Origin: Phycisphaerae bacterium
GTDB taxonomy: Bacteria; Planctomycetota; Phycisphaerae; Phycisphaerales; SM1A02
Assembly (NCBI GenBank): GCA_002718515.1
Contig: PBEX01000020.1
Location: 1-31,410, forward strand
Direction of reading: 5' to 3'
Length of the DNA: 31,410 nt
Part shown: positions 7,723 through 16,800 of the stretch, piece by piece
Numbering within the stretch: position 1 is the first letter of the stretch
How the letters are laid out: the number at the start of each line of letters is the position of its first letter
The notes under the pieces: generated by a model
What the model was told of the DNA's origin: nothing
Databases searched by the model: none
The model's input: only the letters and a program-made list of their open reading frames with translations
Translations under genes and position numbers: made by a program

Positions 7723-8253
7723 ATGATGAATTGGAAATGGTTTTGTATTGAAGGCATTCTTCTGTTGTTTTTGGGTGTCATTGCAATTTTGCAGCCCAGT
7801 ATTGCTGCAGAAGCGATTGCCATGTTGATTGGGTGGTTGCTTGTGATCGCAGGTTTAGTTGCAGTCATCGGTGGCATATCACATCTAAGTGGACCACGTT
7901 CGCCAGTTGCTTTTGGCGGCGGGCTCATCACATTGATCTTCGGGTTTTTATTGTTGATTCTCCCCGCGCCTGCACTCGCGACGGTGACAATCGTTCTCGC
8001 CATCTTCTTTTTGATTGCAGGCTGCTCAGAGTTGTTTTCTGCTTTACTGCTTAGAACAGCATATGGTGTTCCAAACCACTGCGGGCTCGCGTTTTTTCAC
8101 GGGTTACTTTGCGTGCTGTTTGGTGTTGCCTTGTTCGTGTTTTGGCCGAGTTCGTTTGCAGTCATCGGAATAATCGTCGGCATGAACCTATGCATCAGTG
8201 GCGCGTACCTGATCTCGCTCAGTTGGTATGTTCGAACGCTGCCATCGCGTTAA
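7723..8253 (+). CDS. HdeD-family (DUF308) membrane protein
   Basis: A 176-residue integral membrane protein with about six hydrophobic helices, e.g. GILLLFLGVIAIL, LIGWLLVIAGLVAVIGG, GGLITLIFGFLLLILP and FHGLLCVLFGVALFVFW. The repeated hairpin pattern of paired helices with glycine-rich turns is that of HdeD/DUF308 proteins, named after an Escherichia coli acid-resistance gene; the molecular activity is not established. The frame is open back to 7684, but the ATG at 7723 (or 7726, adjacent) begins at the natural N-terminus MNWKWF before the first helix and is placed 6 bases after a TACTAT box. Its TAA stop and the stop of the convergent downstream gene share the TTAA at 8250-8253. Confidence 0.85.
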   Translation: MMNWKWFCIEGILLLFLGVIAILQPSIAAEAIAMLIGWLLVIAGLVAVIGGISHLSGPRSPVAFGGGLITLIFGFLLLILPAPALATVTIVLAIFFLIAGCSELFSALLLRTAYGVPNHCGLAFFHGLLCVLFGVALFVFWPSSFAVIGIIVGMNLCISGAYLISLSWYVRTLPSR

Positions 8254-8570
8254 CTGATTCGTAGTGCGAATTGGTTTTTGCCGGCTGCTCTGGCTAATTC
8301 CATCGATTTACGTGCGATTCGTTTGAGTCGTTGAATTCGACAAAGCACATCACTCATCGATAGATTGAGGATGACATGGATTTCCCAAGGGGAAAGTTTT
8401 TCAGCAAAGTGCATGGCTAAAATTTGGCGGTCAGTCCAGTTCAATCCAGAAAAGAAAGAACTCAGTTTGTCTTCTTTAGTGTCTGGTTGTAACTTCAGAG
8501 GTGATTCGTTTTTCTTCTTTGGCAAAGAAGGGGGGCCAATACGGCCAAGGGGTGTATGGTCGGCATTCAT
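8250..8570 (-). CDS. Small orphan sigma-70 region 4-like (helix-turn-helix) protein
   Basis: A 106-residue protein. The first half is polar and Lys/Pro-rich; residues about 45-95 resemble sigma-70 region 4: LNWTDRQILAMHFAEKLSP, then WEIHVILNLSMSDVLCRIQR as the helix-turn-helix, then a basic helix. There is no region 2, so it cannot be a complete sigma factor. It may be a DNA-binding regulator, a partner of a separate region 2 protein, or an RNA-polymerase-binding fragment. The frame extends to a GTG at 8603, but the ATG at 8570 is preceded by AGGAAG (8577-8582 on the complementary strand) at 6-base spacing, which settles the start. Its stop overlaps that of the convergent HdeD gene. The assignment rests on pattern only. 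Confidence 0.65.
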   Translation of the reverse strand: MNADHTPLGRIGPPSLPKKKNESPLKLQPDTKEDKLSSFFSGLNWTDRQILAMHFAEKLSPWEIHVILNLSMSDVLCRIQRLKRIARKSMELARAAGKNQFALRIS

Positions 8571-8593
8571 GGGCGACTTCCTGTCATGTCTAG

Positions 8594-8614
8594 GTACTAG
8601 CACTCCGCTGGTAC
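8594..8614 (+). other. 8-bp hairpin upstream of the sigma-4-like gene
   Basis: GTACTAGC (8594-8601) and GCTGGTAC (8607-8614) flank a 5-base loop. On the plus strand all eight pairs form, one as G-U. On the minus strand the same position is a C-A mismatch, so the hairpin is better as a plus-strand RNA. Role unknown. Confidence 0.3.
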
Positions 8615-8641
8615 TGTTAGAGAAGCCACCCCAATAAACAA

Positions 8642-8670
8642 GTTATTCAAGAAAAAAGAAAAAATTTCAA
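8642..8670 (-). promoter_or_regulatory. Candidate promoter TTGAAA-N17-AATAAC for the sigma-4-like gene
   Basis: On the minus strand TTGAAA (8670-8665) is separated by exactly 17 bases, almost all T, from AATAAC (8647-8642). It would give a leader of about 65 bases to the ATG at 8570. Matches are 5/6 and 4/6 to the sigma-70 consensus; the AT-rich sequence makes chance matches likely. Confidence 0.3.
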
Positions 8671-8761
8671 TGTGTATGAAAAGAATCGCAAGGGCGTTGA
8701 TTATCAGTTTGTCTCAACGACACAACATAGACTCCTCTCTCTTTTCTTCTCTCTCCTCATT

Positions 8762-8790
8762 AAACCCCCTCTCGATTTAGGGGGTTTTTT
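8762..8790. terminator. Strong hairpin terminator, apparently bidirectional
   Basis: AAACCCCCT (8762-8770) and AGGGGGTTT (8779-8787) form a perfect 9-bp GC-rich stem with an 8-base loop. It lies about 20 bases past the stop of the PilZ gene on the minus strand, so it probably ends the lipA-PilZ transcript. The longer T run (8785-8790) is on the plus strand, where no gene leads into it. A second copy of one arm, GGGGTTTA at 8801-8808, could compete for pairing. The rest of the 8571-8808 interval holds only the hairpin and promoter candidate listed separately and a pyrimidine-rich tract near 8731-8760. Confidence 0.75.
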
Positions 8791-8808
8791 GTGCATTAAA
8801 GGGGTTTA

Positions 8809-9132
8809 TCAATCGCTACCAAAGAACCAAACACCGCAGTGATACCCATCCTCATCGGGTGTTGTATTGCTCCAAGCAACCATCATGGGTTGGTGTACAG
8901 AAGTGCCTTCAGGCAGATAACGCGTAATGACGCCCGTCATGCCCTCAGAAAGTGGGCATTGTGAGACGATTCGCATACCACCATCACTTCTGTCTACGAC
9001 GTTGTACCGCACAGGTGTGTCAAAATCATGGCTCCACCTTAAAACAGCCTCTCCATCATAGGGCGTGCGGTTTTTCGTTCTTCGATTGGATTGCGACGAT
9101 ATAGCTTGATTATGGATCATAGGCTCAATCAT
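8809..9132 (-). CDS. PilZ-domain protein (candidate cyclic-di-GMP receptor)
   Basis: A single-domain PilZ protein of about 107 residues. Both cyclic-di-GMP-binding motifs are visible: RTKNR (RxxxR) close to the N-terminus, and DRSDGG (D/NxSxxG) about 30 residues later, followed by beta-strand-like segments GMTGVITRY, HQPMMVAWSN and YHCGVWFF. It probably binds cyclic-di-GMP in the cytoplasm and relays it to a partner, plausibly the exopolysaccharide or pilus genes in the same region (inference). The frame is open to a TTG at 9171, 9 bases after lipA. I prefer the ATG at 9132, or the one at 9120, because the N-terminal extension is Cys-rich and unlike the family; neither has a Shine-Dalgarno. 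It is likely transcribed with lipA and ended by the terminator at 8762-8790. Confidence 0.82.
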   Translation of the reverse strand: MIEPMIHNQAISSQSNRRTKNRTPYDGEAVLRWSHDFDTPVRYNVVDRSDGGMRIVSQCPLSEGMTGVITRYLPEGTSVHQPMMVAWSNTTPDEDGYHCGVWFFGSD

Positions 9133-9180
9133 CGGGCGACAAACTGAGCGACTTAAGCAGTGAATATGCAAATAGTTAGG

Positions 9181-10173
9181 TTATTTCTTAGTTTTTTCCC
9201 ACGCTCTGACCTGTTCTTCGGCGTGGAACGAGGAACGGACGAGTGGACCTGATTCAACGACTCTAAAACCAAGTGATAATCCGACTTCTTTATACATTTC
9301 GAATTGGTCGGGATGGACCCACCTGTCTACTGGAAGGTGGTTCCTTGTCGGTTGGAGATATTGTCCGATGGTGATAATCTCGGTTTTTGCTGTCTCCCTG
9401 ATATCGCCAAGCAATTCGATGATTTCTTCATCTGTTTCACCAATGCCGACCATAATCCCAGTCTTACTGACGAGTCCAGATTCCTGAATCTCGCGCAGAA
9501 CCGTCATTGACCGGTCGTATCTTGCTTGGGGTCTCACTGCAGGATGCATGCGTTTTACAGTTTCCATGTTATGCGCGAGAATATGCGGTTCTGCATCAAT
9601 AACGACGTTTAATGCCTCTGAATCACCTTGGAAATCACCAATCAACGTCTCAACAGAAGTGTTCGGAGCGTGCGTATTGACAGCTTTTATAGTTTCAGCC
9701 CAGTGTGCAGCACCGCCATCAGCGAGGTCGTCTCGGTCAACGCAGGTGATGACAATGTGGGTTAAGTTCATGAGCGCAACTGATTTACCGACATTTTCAG
9801 GTTCATCAAAATCTGGTGGTGCGGGCTTCCCAGTTTTGACATTGCAGAATCCACAAGAACGCGTACATGTATCACCCAAAATCATGATTGTCGCTGTGCC
9901 GCGGGACCAACAATCTGCAATGTTTGGGCAGGAGGCCTCTTGGCAGACGGTGTGCAATTGGTGTTTCTCCATATTGGCACGCATCGCTTCGTACTTTTCA
10001 CCGCCCGGCACTTGCGCGCGTATCCACGAGGGTTTACGCGGTTGTGTAAGTCGTTGTGTGTCATTATTTAACACTTGCCCGCTTAAATCAAAAATTGAAG
10101 CGCTACGGGTTTTTCGAGCGGTGTCCCCGCCAAGTGGTCGGGGGTGCCTTTGATTTGGAGAGATTTTGTTCAC
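9181..10173 (-). CDS. lipA: Lipoyl synthase
   Basis: Radical SAM enzyme inserting two sulfur atoms into octanoyl groups on lipoyl domains of 2-oxoacid dehydrogenases and the glycine cleavage H protein. The auxiliary-cluster cysteines Cys77, Cys82 and Cys88 (CX4CX5C) and the radical SAM cysteines Cys103, Cys107 and Cys110 (CTRSCGFC) are all present. The C-terminal RSSFHA holds the serine that ligates the auxiliary cluster in this family. Length, 330 residues, is normal. The start is GTG at 10173, preceded by GAGG 4 bases upstream. A lipB gene is not in the window. The PilZ gene follows closely, so the two are probably cotranscribed although functionally unrelated. Confidence 0.96.
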   Translation of the reverse strand: MNKISPNQRHPRPLGGDTARKTRSASIFDLSGQVLNNDTQRLTQPRKPSWIRAQVPGGEKYEAMRANMEKHQLHTVCQEASCPNIADCWSRGTATIMILGDTCTRSCGFCNVKTGKPAPPDFDEPENVGKSVALMNLTHIVITCVDRDDLADGGAAHWAETIKAVNTHAPNTSVETLIGDFQGDSEALNVVIDAEPHILAHNMETVKRMHPAVRPQARYDRSMTVLREIQESGLVSKTGIMVGIGETDEEIIELLGDIRETAKTEIITIGQYLQPTRNHLPVDRWVHPDQFEMYKEVGLSLGFRVVESGPLVRSSFHAEEQVRAWEKTKK

Positions 10174-10257
10174 AGAACCTCAGATTTTACCAGACTTTAA
10201 GGGAATGAACGTTCAACTTTAGACTCTCAAGTTGTCGATGAAGTCCGATACAAAAGG

Positions 10258-10295
10258 GCAATGAGACGTCATTGCTCAGGGTTTTTCACTTTTTT
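10258..10295 (+). promoter_or_regulatory. Hairpin and T-rich tract in the leader of the exopolysaccharide locus
   Basis: GCAATGA (10258-10264), loop GACG, TCATTGC (10269-10275) forms a 7-bp stem. After a 5-base gap come two T runs (10282-10286 and 10290-10295). It resembles a terminator or attenuator 30 bases ahead of the first gene, but the T tract does not follow the stem directly, so efficiency is doubtful. Nothing else stands out between lipA and the export gene except an 8-base palindrome GAACGTTC at 10207-10214. Confidence 0.3.
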
Positions 10296-10325
10296 GGTGC
10301 GTTCTTCTGCAAAGATTGGAAGTTG

Positions 10326-11954
10326 ATGACATTCCACAAGGTCAAACTGTTTTTCATGTACACCGCCGCATTGGCGACGGCTTGTCTGTTTCTTTCTGGG
10401 TGTAATGCAAACGGCTGGATGGGAGATCCACGTGCAACAGGCTATTACAAGCCAACTCCAACGACCATTCCAATACTCGATCGAATTGACATCATTGAAG
10501 AACAAAACGATTGGCCACAGCTCTCTGATGTTTCAGCAGCAGACTTAATGCCCTCAGATTTAACGTACAAAATTGCACCGGGCGACATTCTCGATGTTTC
10601 AATCTATGGCTTATATGCACCTGGACAACATTTCCCTGTTCAGCGAAGAGTCGACCAGGGGGGGTACTTTAGAGTGCCAGAAATTGGTGACGTGCTCGTT
10701 GCTGGATTAACGCCTCAAGCGGCAGAAGACATCATCAGTTCAGAGTTGTCACAAAAAGTCATGTCTCATCCAAGCGTCCAAGTCAACGTGCTAGACCAAA
10801 CAGGATTTACGTACACTGTCTATGGCGGACTTGCGCGGTGGGGTGTGTTCACGCTCCGCGACCCAAACTTGCTTCTTGTAGAGGCGCTCTCACAAGCAGG
10901 CGGCATCCCGCAAACCGTGAAGAACATTTACGTCATCAGACAACTGCCAGTCAGTGATGATGTGTTGCCTGTATGGAACAGACCAGAAGGGGCAAATGAC
11001 AATAGCCAGAACAATCCGACACCGGTGATTCCTACAACTCCGGAGATTGACAATAACAGTTCAACAAACATCGAAGACCTCATCAATCAGCTCGACATTG
11101 GCCCACCTCCAAGCGCACCGATGGAGATTGAAGAACCAGTTGTTCCCGAGCCAGAAGAAGTTGATGTCAATGAATTGATTGAAGACATCACCCCAGTCGA
11201 AGAATTGCCAACTGTATCACCGGGCATCATCCAAACTGGTCCAGGTCAACTTGTCGATGTCGACGACTTAGTGCCACCATCGACGTATAACGCTGCACCA
11301 GTCGATGTTGATGATGTGACGCAGTCATCTGACGAGATGACAATGTCTCCAGATTCCACTTTTATCTATGTCCAAGAAACAGATTCATGGGTTCCCGTGT
11401 CAACAAACCAATCTTCGCGCATCACTTCAAAAGATAGCGAACAAAAGGGAAGTCGTGAAACTCCAGGAATGCTTGAACGAATCATTGTCATTCCATGGGA
11501 CAGATTAAGTAAAGGCGATAGTGCGTATAACATTGTTGTTCGCCCAGATGACCGCATTTATGTCGAACCGCCTCCAATTGGCAACTTGTACATTCGTGGT
11601 GAAGTCGCAAGACCAGGCGTATTCGATTATCCAATCGCAAAAGACCGAATCACGCTCTCGCAGTTCATCACTGCTGCGGGTGACTTAAGTCCAATCGCTG
11701 TACCTGAAAAAGTGAGTATCACAAGACGATTGTCAGATAACTTAGAAGCGACAGTCACGTTGAATTTTGCAGCGATACTGCAAAAGACGGAACCAGATAT
11801 TTACCTCAAACCAAGCGACCACATTAGTGTGGGTACGTCGTGGGGTGCAACTCCGATGGCGATCATTCGTAACGGTTTCCGCTCAACATACGGATTTGGA
11901 TTCCTGCTTGATCGTAACTTCGGTAACGACGTCTTTGGCGCGCCTCCAAGGTAA
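10326..11954 (+). CDS. Wza-like polysaccharide export lipoprotein with SLBB domains
   Basis: Outer-membrane/periplasmic polysaccharide export protein of 542 residues. The N-terminus is a lipoprotein signal with lipobox LFLSGC. A Poly_export domain follows: YKIAPGDILDVSIYGLY, then GGYFRVPEIGDVLVAGLT. A first SLBB-like region has YTVYGGLARWGVFTL. A second SLBB domain near residue 420 has YIRGEVARPGVFDYP. Between them, residues about 220-360, lies a long acidic, proline-rich insertion that looks disordered and is unusual for the family. The frame is open to a TTG at 10272, but the ATG at 10326 has GGAAG just upstream and starts directly before the signal peptide. It heads the exopolysaccharide gene set and should form the export channel with the Wzc-like protein. 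Confidence 0.9.
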   Translation: MTFHKVKLFFMYTAALATACLFLSGCNANGWMGDPRATGYYKPTPTTIPILDRIDIIEEQNDWPQLSDVSAADLMPSDLTYKIAPGDILDVSIYGLYAPGQHFPVQRRVDQGGYFRVPEIGDVLVAGLTPQAAEDIISSELSQKVMSHPSVQVNVLDQTGFTYTVYGGLARWGVFTLRDPNLLLVEALSQAGGIPQTVKNIYVIRQLPVSDDVLPVWNRPEGANDNSQNNPTPVIPTTPEIDNNSSTNIEDLINQLDIGPPPSAPMEIEEPVVPEPEEVDVNELIEDITPVEELPTVSPGIIQTGPGQLVDVDDLVPPSTYNAAPVDVDDVTQSSDEMTMSPDSTFIYVQETDSWVPVSTNQSSRITSKDSEQKGSRETPGMLERIIVIPWDRLSKGDSAYNIVVRPDDRIYVEPPPIGNLYIRGEVARPGVFDYPIAKDRITLSQFITAAGDLSPIAVPEKVSITRRLSDNLEATVTLNFAAILQKTEPDIYLKPSDHISVGTSWGATPMAIIRNGFRSTYGFGFLLDRNFGNDVFGAPPR

Positions 11955-12087
11955 TGAATGGGGATTCTATTTCTTTCGGAACTGGCGAACTATCGCGTTG
12001 TTTGTTGCGTAAAACTTCGGCGTCTTTTATCAAAAAACGCGGAATCGCACTTGAGAGGGTGTTCTTCATGACCGAACGAGAGAATCT

Positions 12088-13839
12088 ATGGATTCCAAGT
12101 TAGACAAGCCAACGGCACAAGAAGTGTCCGCGCAATCGCTGTTGCTTTGGTCAACTGTGATTTTGGTCTCGTTTGGTTGGATATTCTGGGACTTTATGCA
12201 TCGTCAATTTCGATTCGCAATCGAAAAGCAAGCGGATTGGGGACATACGCTCGTCATTCCTTTTATCGCAGGCTACTTTGTCTGGATGTGCAAGGGGCGT
12301 TTGCTCGCGAATCCATTTAAGCGGGCTTGGTCGGGGCTTGTGCTTATGCTTATCGGGCTCACCGTGTATATGGTTTGCACGCTTGGTCCAACGGCATGGC
12401 ACCATCACAACTTGATGGGTATGGGTGTAGCAATGACCTTCACAGGGATTGTGTTGTTCATTTTTGGCTGGCAAGCCATGCGGTATCTCATCTTCCCATT
12501 GATTTTCATGTTCGCCTTCGGGCAAACCATTTCAGATCGCTTAATGGAAGTGGTGACATTTAAACTGCAAGACATCGCATCGATTGGTTCATATTATGGT
12601 CTCTCATTTATGGGCTTTGATGTCACTCGGGCTGGAAACACACTTGAGATTCTTTATAACAATGTCTCTCATCCATTGAACATCGCTGAAGCATGCTCTG
12701 GGATGAGAATGTTGATGGCGTTTTTAGCACTTGGTGTTGCGATGGCGTACACATCTCTTCCATACATGTGGCAAAGAACTTTCTTAGTGCTTTGTGCGGT
12801 ACCAACGGCTGTGTTTGTCAATATTTTAAGAGTCATGACGTTAGGACTGCTTAGCCTCGCTGACACAGGGTTTGCTGCTGGCAATTTTCATACATTTGTT
12901 GGAACGCTATGGCTTATTCCTGCGTTCTTTATCTACCTTGGCATTGTGTGGATCCTTAAGAACATCATCATTGAAGATGAACAAGATGAAGATGAACCAG
13001 ATACAAATGTGATTGCATTCCAAGGCTCAATGAAAAGTGGATTCATCGTTGCGGTTGCAATCCTTGGTGTTTCAGCTGTTGGACTTCAAGTTGCAGTCGG
13101 TCAACTCAATGTCTACCTGCATAAAGCCGCAGTCTTCCCGCGAAAAGATTTTTCAGTCATTCCTACGAGAATTGGCGATTGGACGATGGTTGGCGAAGAT
13201 GTTCGATTTGATGCTGCTGGCGTCGAAGCGTTAGGAACTGGGTTATACCTCAGCAGGACATATCGCAATAAAGATTCTGAGTTGCCCCAAGTGCAACTCC
13301 ACCTCGCCTATTACACAGGGCAAGTGGATGCAATCCCTCATGTGCCTGATCGATGCATGGTGGCGGGAGGTTACATCCCACTCACCCCAGAACCATTTAC
13401 GCTTGACTTAGACTTAGACCAATCTACTTGGCAAGATGATGCAAGCAATACGCTTGATGGCACGCCGTATCCTATTGTCTGGGGGAACAATGTGGTGACG
13501 CAAGAACAAGAGGCAATTCGTATGCCGATTGGTGATTATCAACTCAGAACAACGCAGTTCTCACATCCAAAACTTCGTAATGAACAAATTTTTGCAGGTT
13601 ACTTCTTTGTCGCAAATGGCAAAACGACGGCGTATCCAGAACGAATCCGATTGATTGCATTTGACCCATCTGAAAAGCATGCGTTTTACTGCAAAATTCA
13701 GTTTACAACTGTCGCGAACAGGTCTTTTGGAACAGAAAATTTCAGAGAAGTCGTATCGGCATTTACCAGCGAGGCTTTGCCTGAGATAATGAAGTGTTTG
13801 CCTGATTGGGTAGACGTAACAAGTGAATCGAATGAATAA
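12088..13839 (+). CDS. Exosortase fused to EpsI-type (DUF3485) domain
   Basis: Multi-pass inner-membrane cysteine protease/transpeptidase of the exosortase family. Such enzymes process surface proteins with C-terminal PEP-CTERM-like sorting signals, in bacteria that also make exopolysaccharide. Residues about 15-300 hold the membrane domain with the catalytic triad visible: Cys203 in EACSGMRML, Arg248 in NILRVM, His268 in NFHTFVG. After a further membrane segment (about 310-335), residues about 350-583 form an EpsI/DUF3485 domain with IGDWTMVGEDV and HVPDRCMVAGGYIP. In many organisms EpsI is a separate gene, so this is a fusion. ATG at 12088 follows GAGAGA. No substrate with an obvious PEP-CTERM tail is encoded in the window. 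The 133-base gap before it shows no clear gene or terminator. Confidence 0.9.
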   Translation: MDSKLDKPTAQEVSAQSLLLWSTVILVSFGWIFWDFMHRQFRFAIEKQADWGHTLVIPFIAGYFVWMCKGRLLANPFKRAWSGLVLMLIGLTVYMVCTLGPTAWHHHNLMGMGVAMTFTGIVLFIFGWQAMRYLIFPLIFMFAFGQTISDRLMEVVTFKLQDIASIGSYYGLSFMGFDVTRAGNTLEILYNNVSHPLNIAEACSGMRMLMAFLALGVAMAYTSLPYMWQRTFLVLCAVPTAVFVNILRVMTLGLLSLADTGFAAGNFHTFVGTLWLIPAFFIYLGIVWILKNIIIEDEQDEDEPDTNVIAFQGSMKSGFIVAVAILGVSAVGLQVAVGQLNVYLHKAAVFPRKDFSVIPTRIGDWTMVGEDVRFDAAGVEALGTGLYLSRTYRNKDSELPQVQLHLAYYTGQVDAIPHVPDRCMVAGGYIPLTPEPFTLDLDLDQSTWQDDASNTLDGTPYPIVWGNNVVTQEQEAIRMPIGDYQLRTTQFSHPKLRNEQIFAGYFFVANGKTTAYPERIRLIAFDPSEKHAFYCKIQFTTVANRSFGTENFREVVSAFTSEALPEIMKCLPDWVDVTSESNE

Positions 13840-13869
13840 AGATAGAGAAGAGTAGGAGTAATACTCGCA

Positions 13870-16800
13870 ATGGCTAAAAAGTATCGCAAAAAAACACGTG
13901 GCAAAAAGCCAGTAAGAGGAAAACGTGCAAATACAAAGTTGCTCACCATTCTTGGTGTGTCACTTGCGTGCGTTCTCTTTGGATTAGGTGGCCTTTGGTT
14001 CTTTGTTGAATATCGAAGTGCAGGTCGAAATGCTTCGGCTGGTGACTCACTGATTGCTGCAGGCAAATTCAATGAGGCGAGAAAGCAATATGGGCGAGCA
14101 ATAACCAAAGAGCCAAACAACATTGATTATGTCAACAAACTACAGGAAGCAATTCTAAACATTACACCTGTTACTCAAGAGGAAGCCAGAGCGCTCTATG
14201 ACGAATATGTAGGGACGATGATGCATAAGGCTCGTTACAGCCCAAATGACATCGACGTTCAACTTGAGATTGTTGATGAAATGTACTATGCAGCGTACAA
14301 AACTGGTTCAAGTCAGTATTGGCAACGATTGCATGATTCAGCTCAACTTGGATTGGATCGAATCACCCCTGAAGATCCAAGAAGGCATGAACTCATGTTG
14401 TATCGGGGCTTGTCATCGCTGTATCTTGAAGATGCCAACGTCACTGAGACATACGACGAAAATGGTAACGCTATGTTCCCTGGTGAAAATGACATCAAGG
14501 CGGTGCTCGAAGAGGATCCGGGCAATGTGCTCGCATGGGCAACGCTCGCTCACGGACGAATGGCGATTTACTACCGCATGCTCAATGAGGGGCGTACCCA
14601 GCAGGCGGCGAGGAATAAGCTGTTTGCAGATGAAACAATGGAGCAGGCGCTTGCAGTTGCAGGTGATTCATTTGAGGTCAATATGACCTATTTAAGAGAA
14701 ATCCTTCTTAAGCAGAATATTCTCCGTCAAGCGTATTTGAACAATCCAAGTTCAGTTTCTGAAGACGAGTTAAAAAGTGCAGAAGAGACAGTCTTGTCAT
14801 CCCAACAAAAACTTGTGGATTCATTTCAAGTCGAAAGGCATGAGCCGCGAGTGTCTGAAGTCGTGTCTCTTTTAATCAGCGCCGGTGTTGAAGGCCAAGT
14901 AAAGGCCATTGAAGTATTACAAGATTACTTAGAGGATAGGCCAAATGATGTTGCTCGCCATCACATGCTTGCAGTGTTGTTGATTGAGCAAGGCCAGTAT
15001 GAAGACGCAATCATCGCAGCAAACAAGGCGCTTGATGTTCCTCAGCAAACAGTCGGGTTAAAAGCAACCGAACAGTTTGTTGCAAAGCCCGTCGCAGCAA
15101 GAGCGTTAGTTCAATCCGCAATTGGACTCGCTAACTCAAGTGAGAATGATGCTGAGCGTGATTCATATATAGCGGATGCTAAAAAGTACAGAGTCGTTTT
15201 GGCTGATTACCTCTCTAACAACGAAGATCACCCAATTCTTACCTATGCAGATGGTGTAATCGCGCTTGCAGAGAAGGATTATCAGAAAGCAGTTCAGTTT
15301 CTTGAGACGGTCATCAGCAAAAATCCAGATTCAACAGCCCAAGTGTATCGAGAATCTGCCATCGCACTGGAACAGACTGGTTCGCGAGGTATTGCAATTG
15401 AGCGAATGGCCACAGTGATTCAAAAGCAACCAACTGTTCTTTCAAACTATCTGATGAAAGCACAGTTAGAACTGCTTAACAAAAATTATGTAGAAGCAGG
15501 AAAAACACTATCGGTTCTGTCGCCAGATGCAAAGGCTCGACCTGAAGTTGCTGAATTGCTCAACATCATTGGCTTAAACCTAGAAAGTGACAACATAGAA
15601 GTAACTGATGAACGGTTGAACTATCTAAAACAGATTGACCAGTTGATTCAGGATAAATCTTATGAGCAAGCGACTCAACTCGTGGACTCACTCATAGAAA
15701 AAGATCCCGAAGATTGGCGTTTTTATGCGGCAAAATCGAATGTATTCAGCGCTCAAGACAATGTTGAAGATGGTCTTGTGATGCTAAAACAGGCACTCGA
15801 GTTAAACCCTGAGTCTGACGTCATAAGGCAGCGTGTAGTGTTACTTGAGTCAGCGAATCCTATCGATGCATTCATCTCATATGTAAACAGTCAAGACTTG
15901 CCAGAAGCTGACATGTATAGTCAAATTGCAATTCACTGCTTTGATCTCGCTCGTAACAAGAGTGTTCAAGCAAACATGTTTGAACGATCTGGGTTTACAG
16001 ATCGTGCAAGAGAAGCAAGGGAGCTAGCTGAACTCGCTGAGGCAAAAAGTATTGAGTATCAGGAATTGCTTAAGCAAGTGGGTGGTGATTTAACAACATT
16101 AACTCTTGTGAGATTTGAAAAAGCGCTACAAGAACAATCAATTGATGAAGCGAATGCGTTGTTAGATGAGCTGGCAACAACGACAACTGACGAAGTGCTT
16201 ATTCGAACCAATAAGGTTCGGACGATGCTTGCTGAAGCGCTCATCGCAAAAGGCGCAAACCAAGATGATGTTTATCAAGCCAAGATGGAATCAGCTCTGG
16301 CACTTGCTCAATCTCTTACCAATGATGTCCCTTACTCTGATTCGGGTTGGCGGGTGTTAGGCATCGTGTATCAAGAGTTAGATATGATGGGCGAAGCCGT
16401 AGATGCAATCGGCGAAGCATATCGGATTGATTCAAAGAACTCTGAAAACATACAGCGATATCTAGGCGCGTTGTTTCAGAGTGGTGAAGATCCGCAACGA
16501 ACGTTAAGAATTGCTCGAATGGCAATAGAGCAGCACCCATTGAATAACCAGTTCACAGAAATGTGGCTAGAGATAGAGGCGCAACACGGTGATTTGTCTA
16601 AAGTGATTCAGTTCAGAATTGACGCTCTAGAAAGGCGCCCTGATGAGTTGATTAACGCACTATCACTAGCGTATGTGCTTGTGAATGCAACGCCAAGTTA
16701 CGAGTTGATACTCGATGACAAAAATGAGAGGAAATATACACACAGAGCGTGGAACCAGTTAACAGCTGAAGACAAAGCAAGTGAGTTAAGTGCTTTGCAG

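Noticed and set aside
8670..8780. 36-codon plus-strand reading frame beginning MCMKRIARAL and ending inside the terminator
   Set aside because: No ribosome-binding site beyond an A-rich tract, composition follows the pyrimidine-rich DNA, and the frame ends within the terminator stem; not supported as a gene.
10207..10214. GAACGTTC palindrome as a LexA/SOS operator
   Set aside because: Known GAAC...GTTC operators have a 4-base spacer; here the halves abut, and no repair gene is near.
10269..10505. Minus-strand frame overlapping the start of the Wza-like gene
   Set aside because: No family features; it opposes a clear lipoprotein start and looks like a shadow.
12151..12525. 124-codon minus-strand frame within the exosortase gene
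   Set aside because: It is a His/Pro-rich shadow of a membrane-protein coding sequence, with no start signal.
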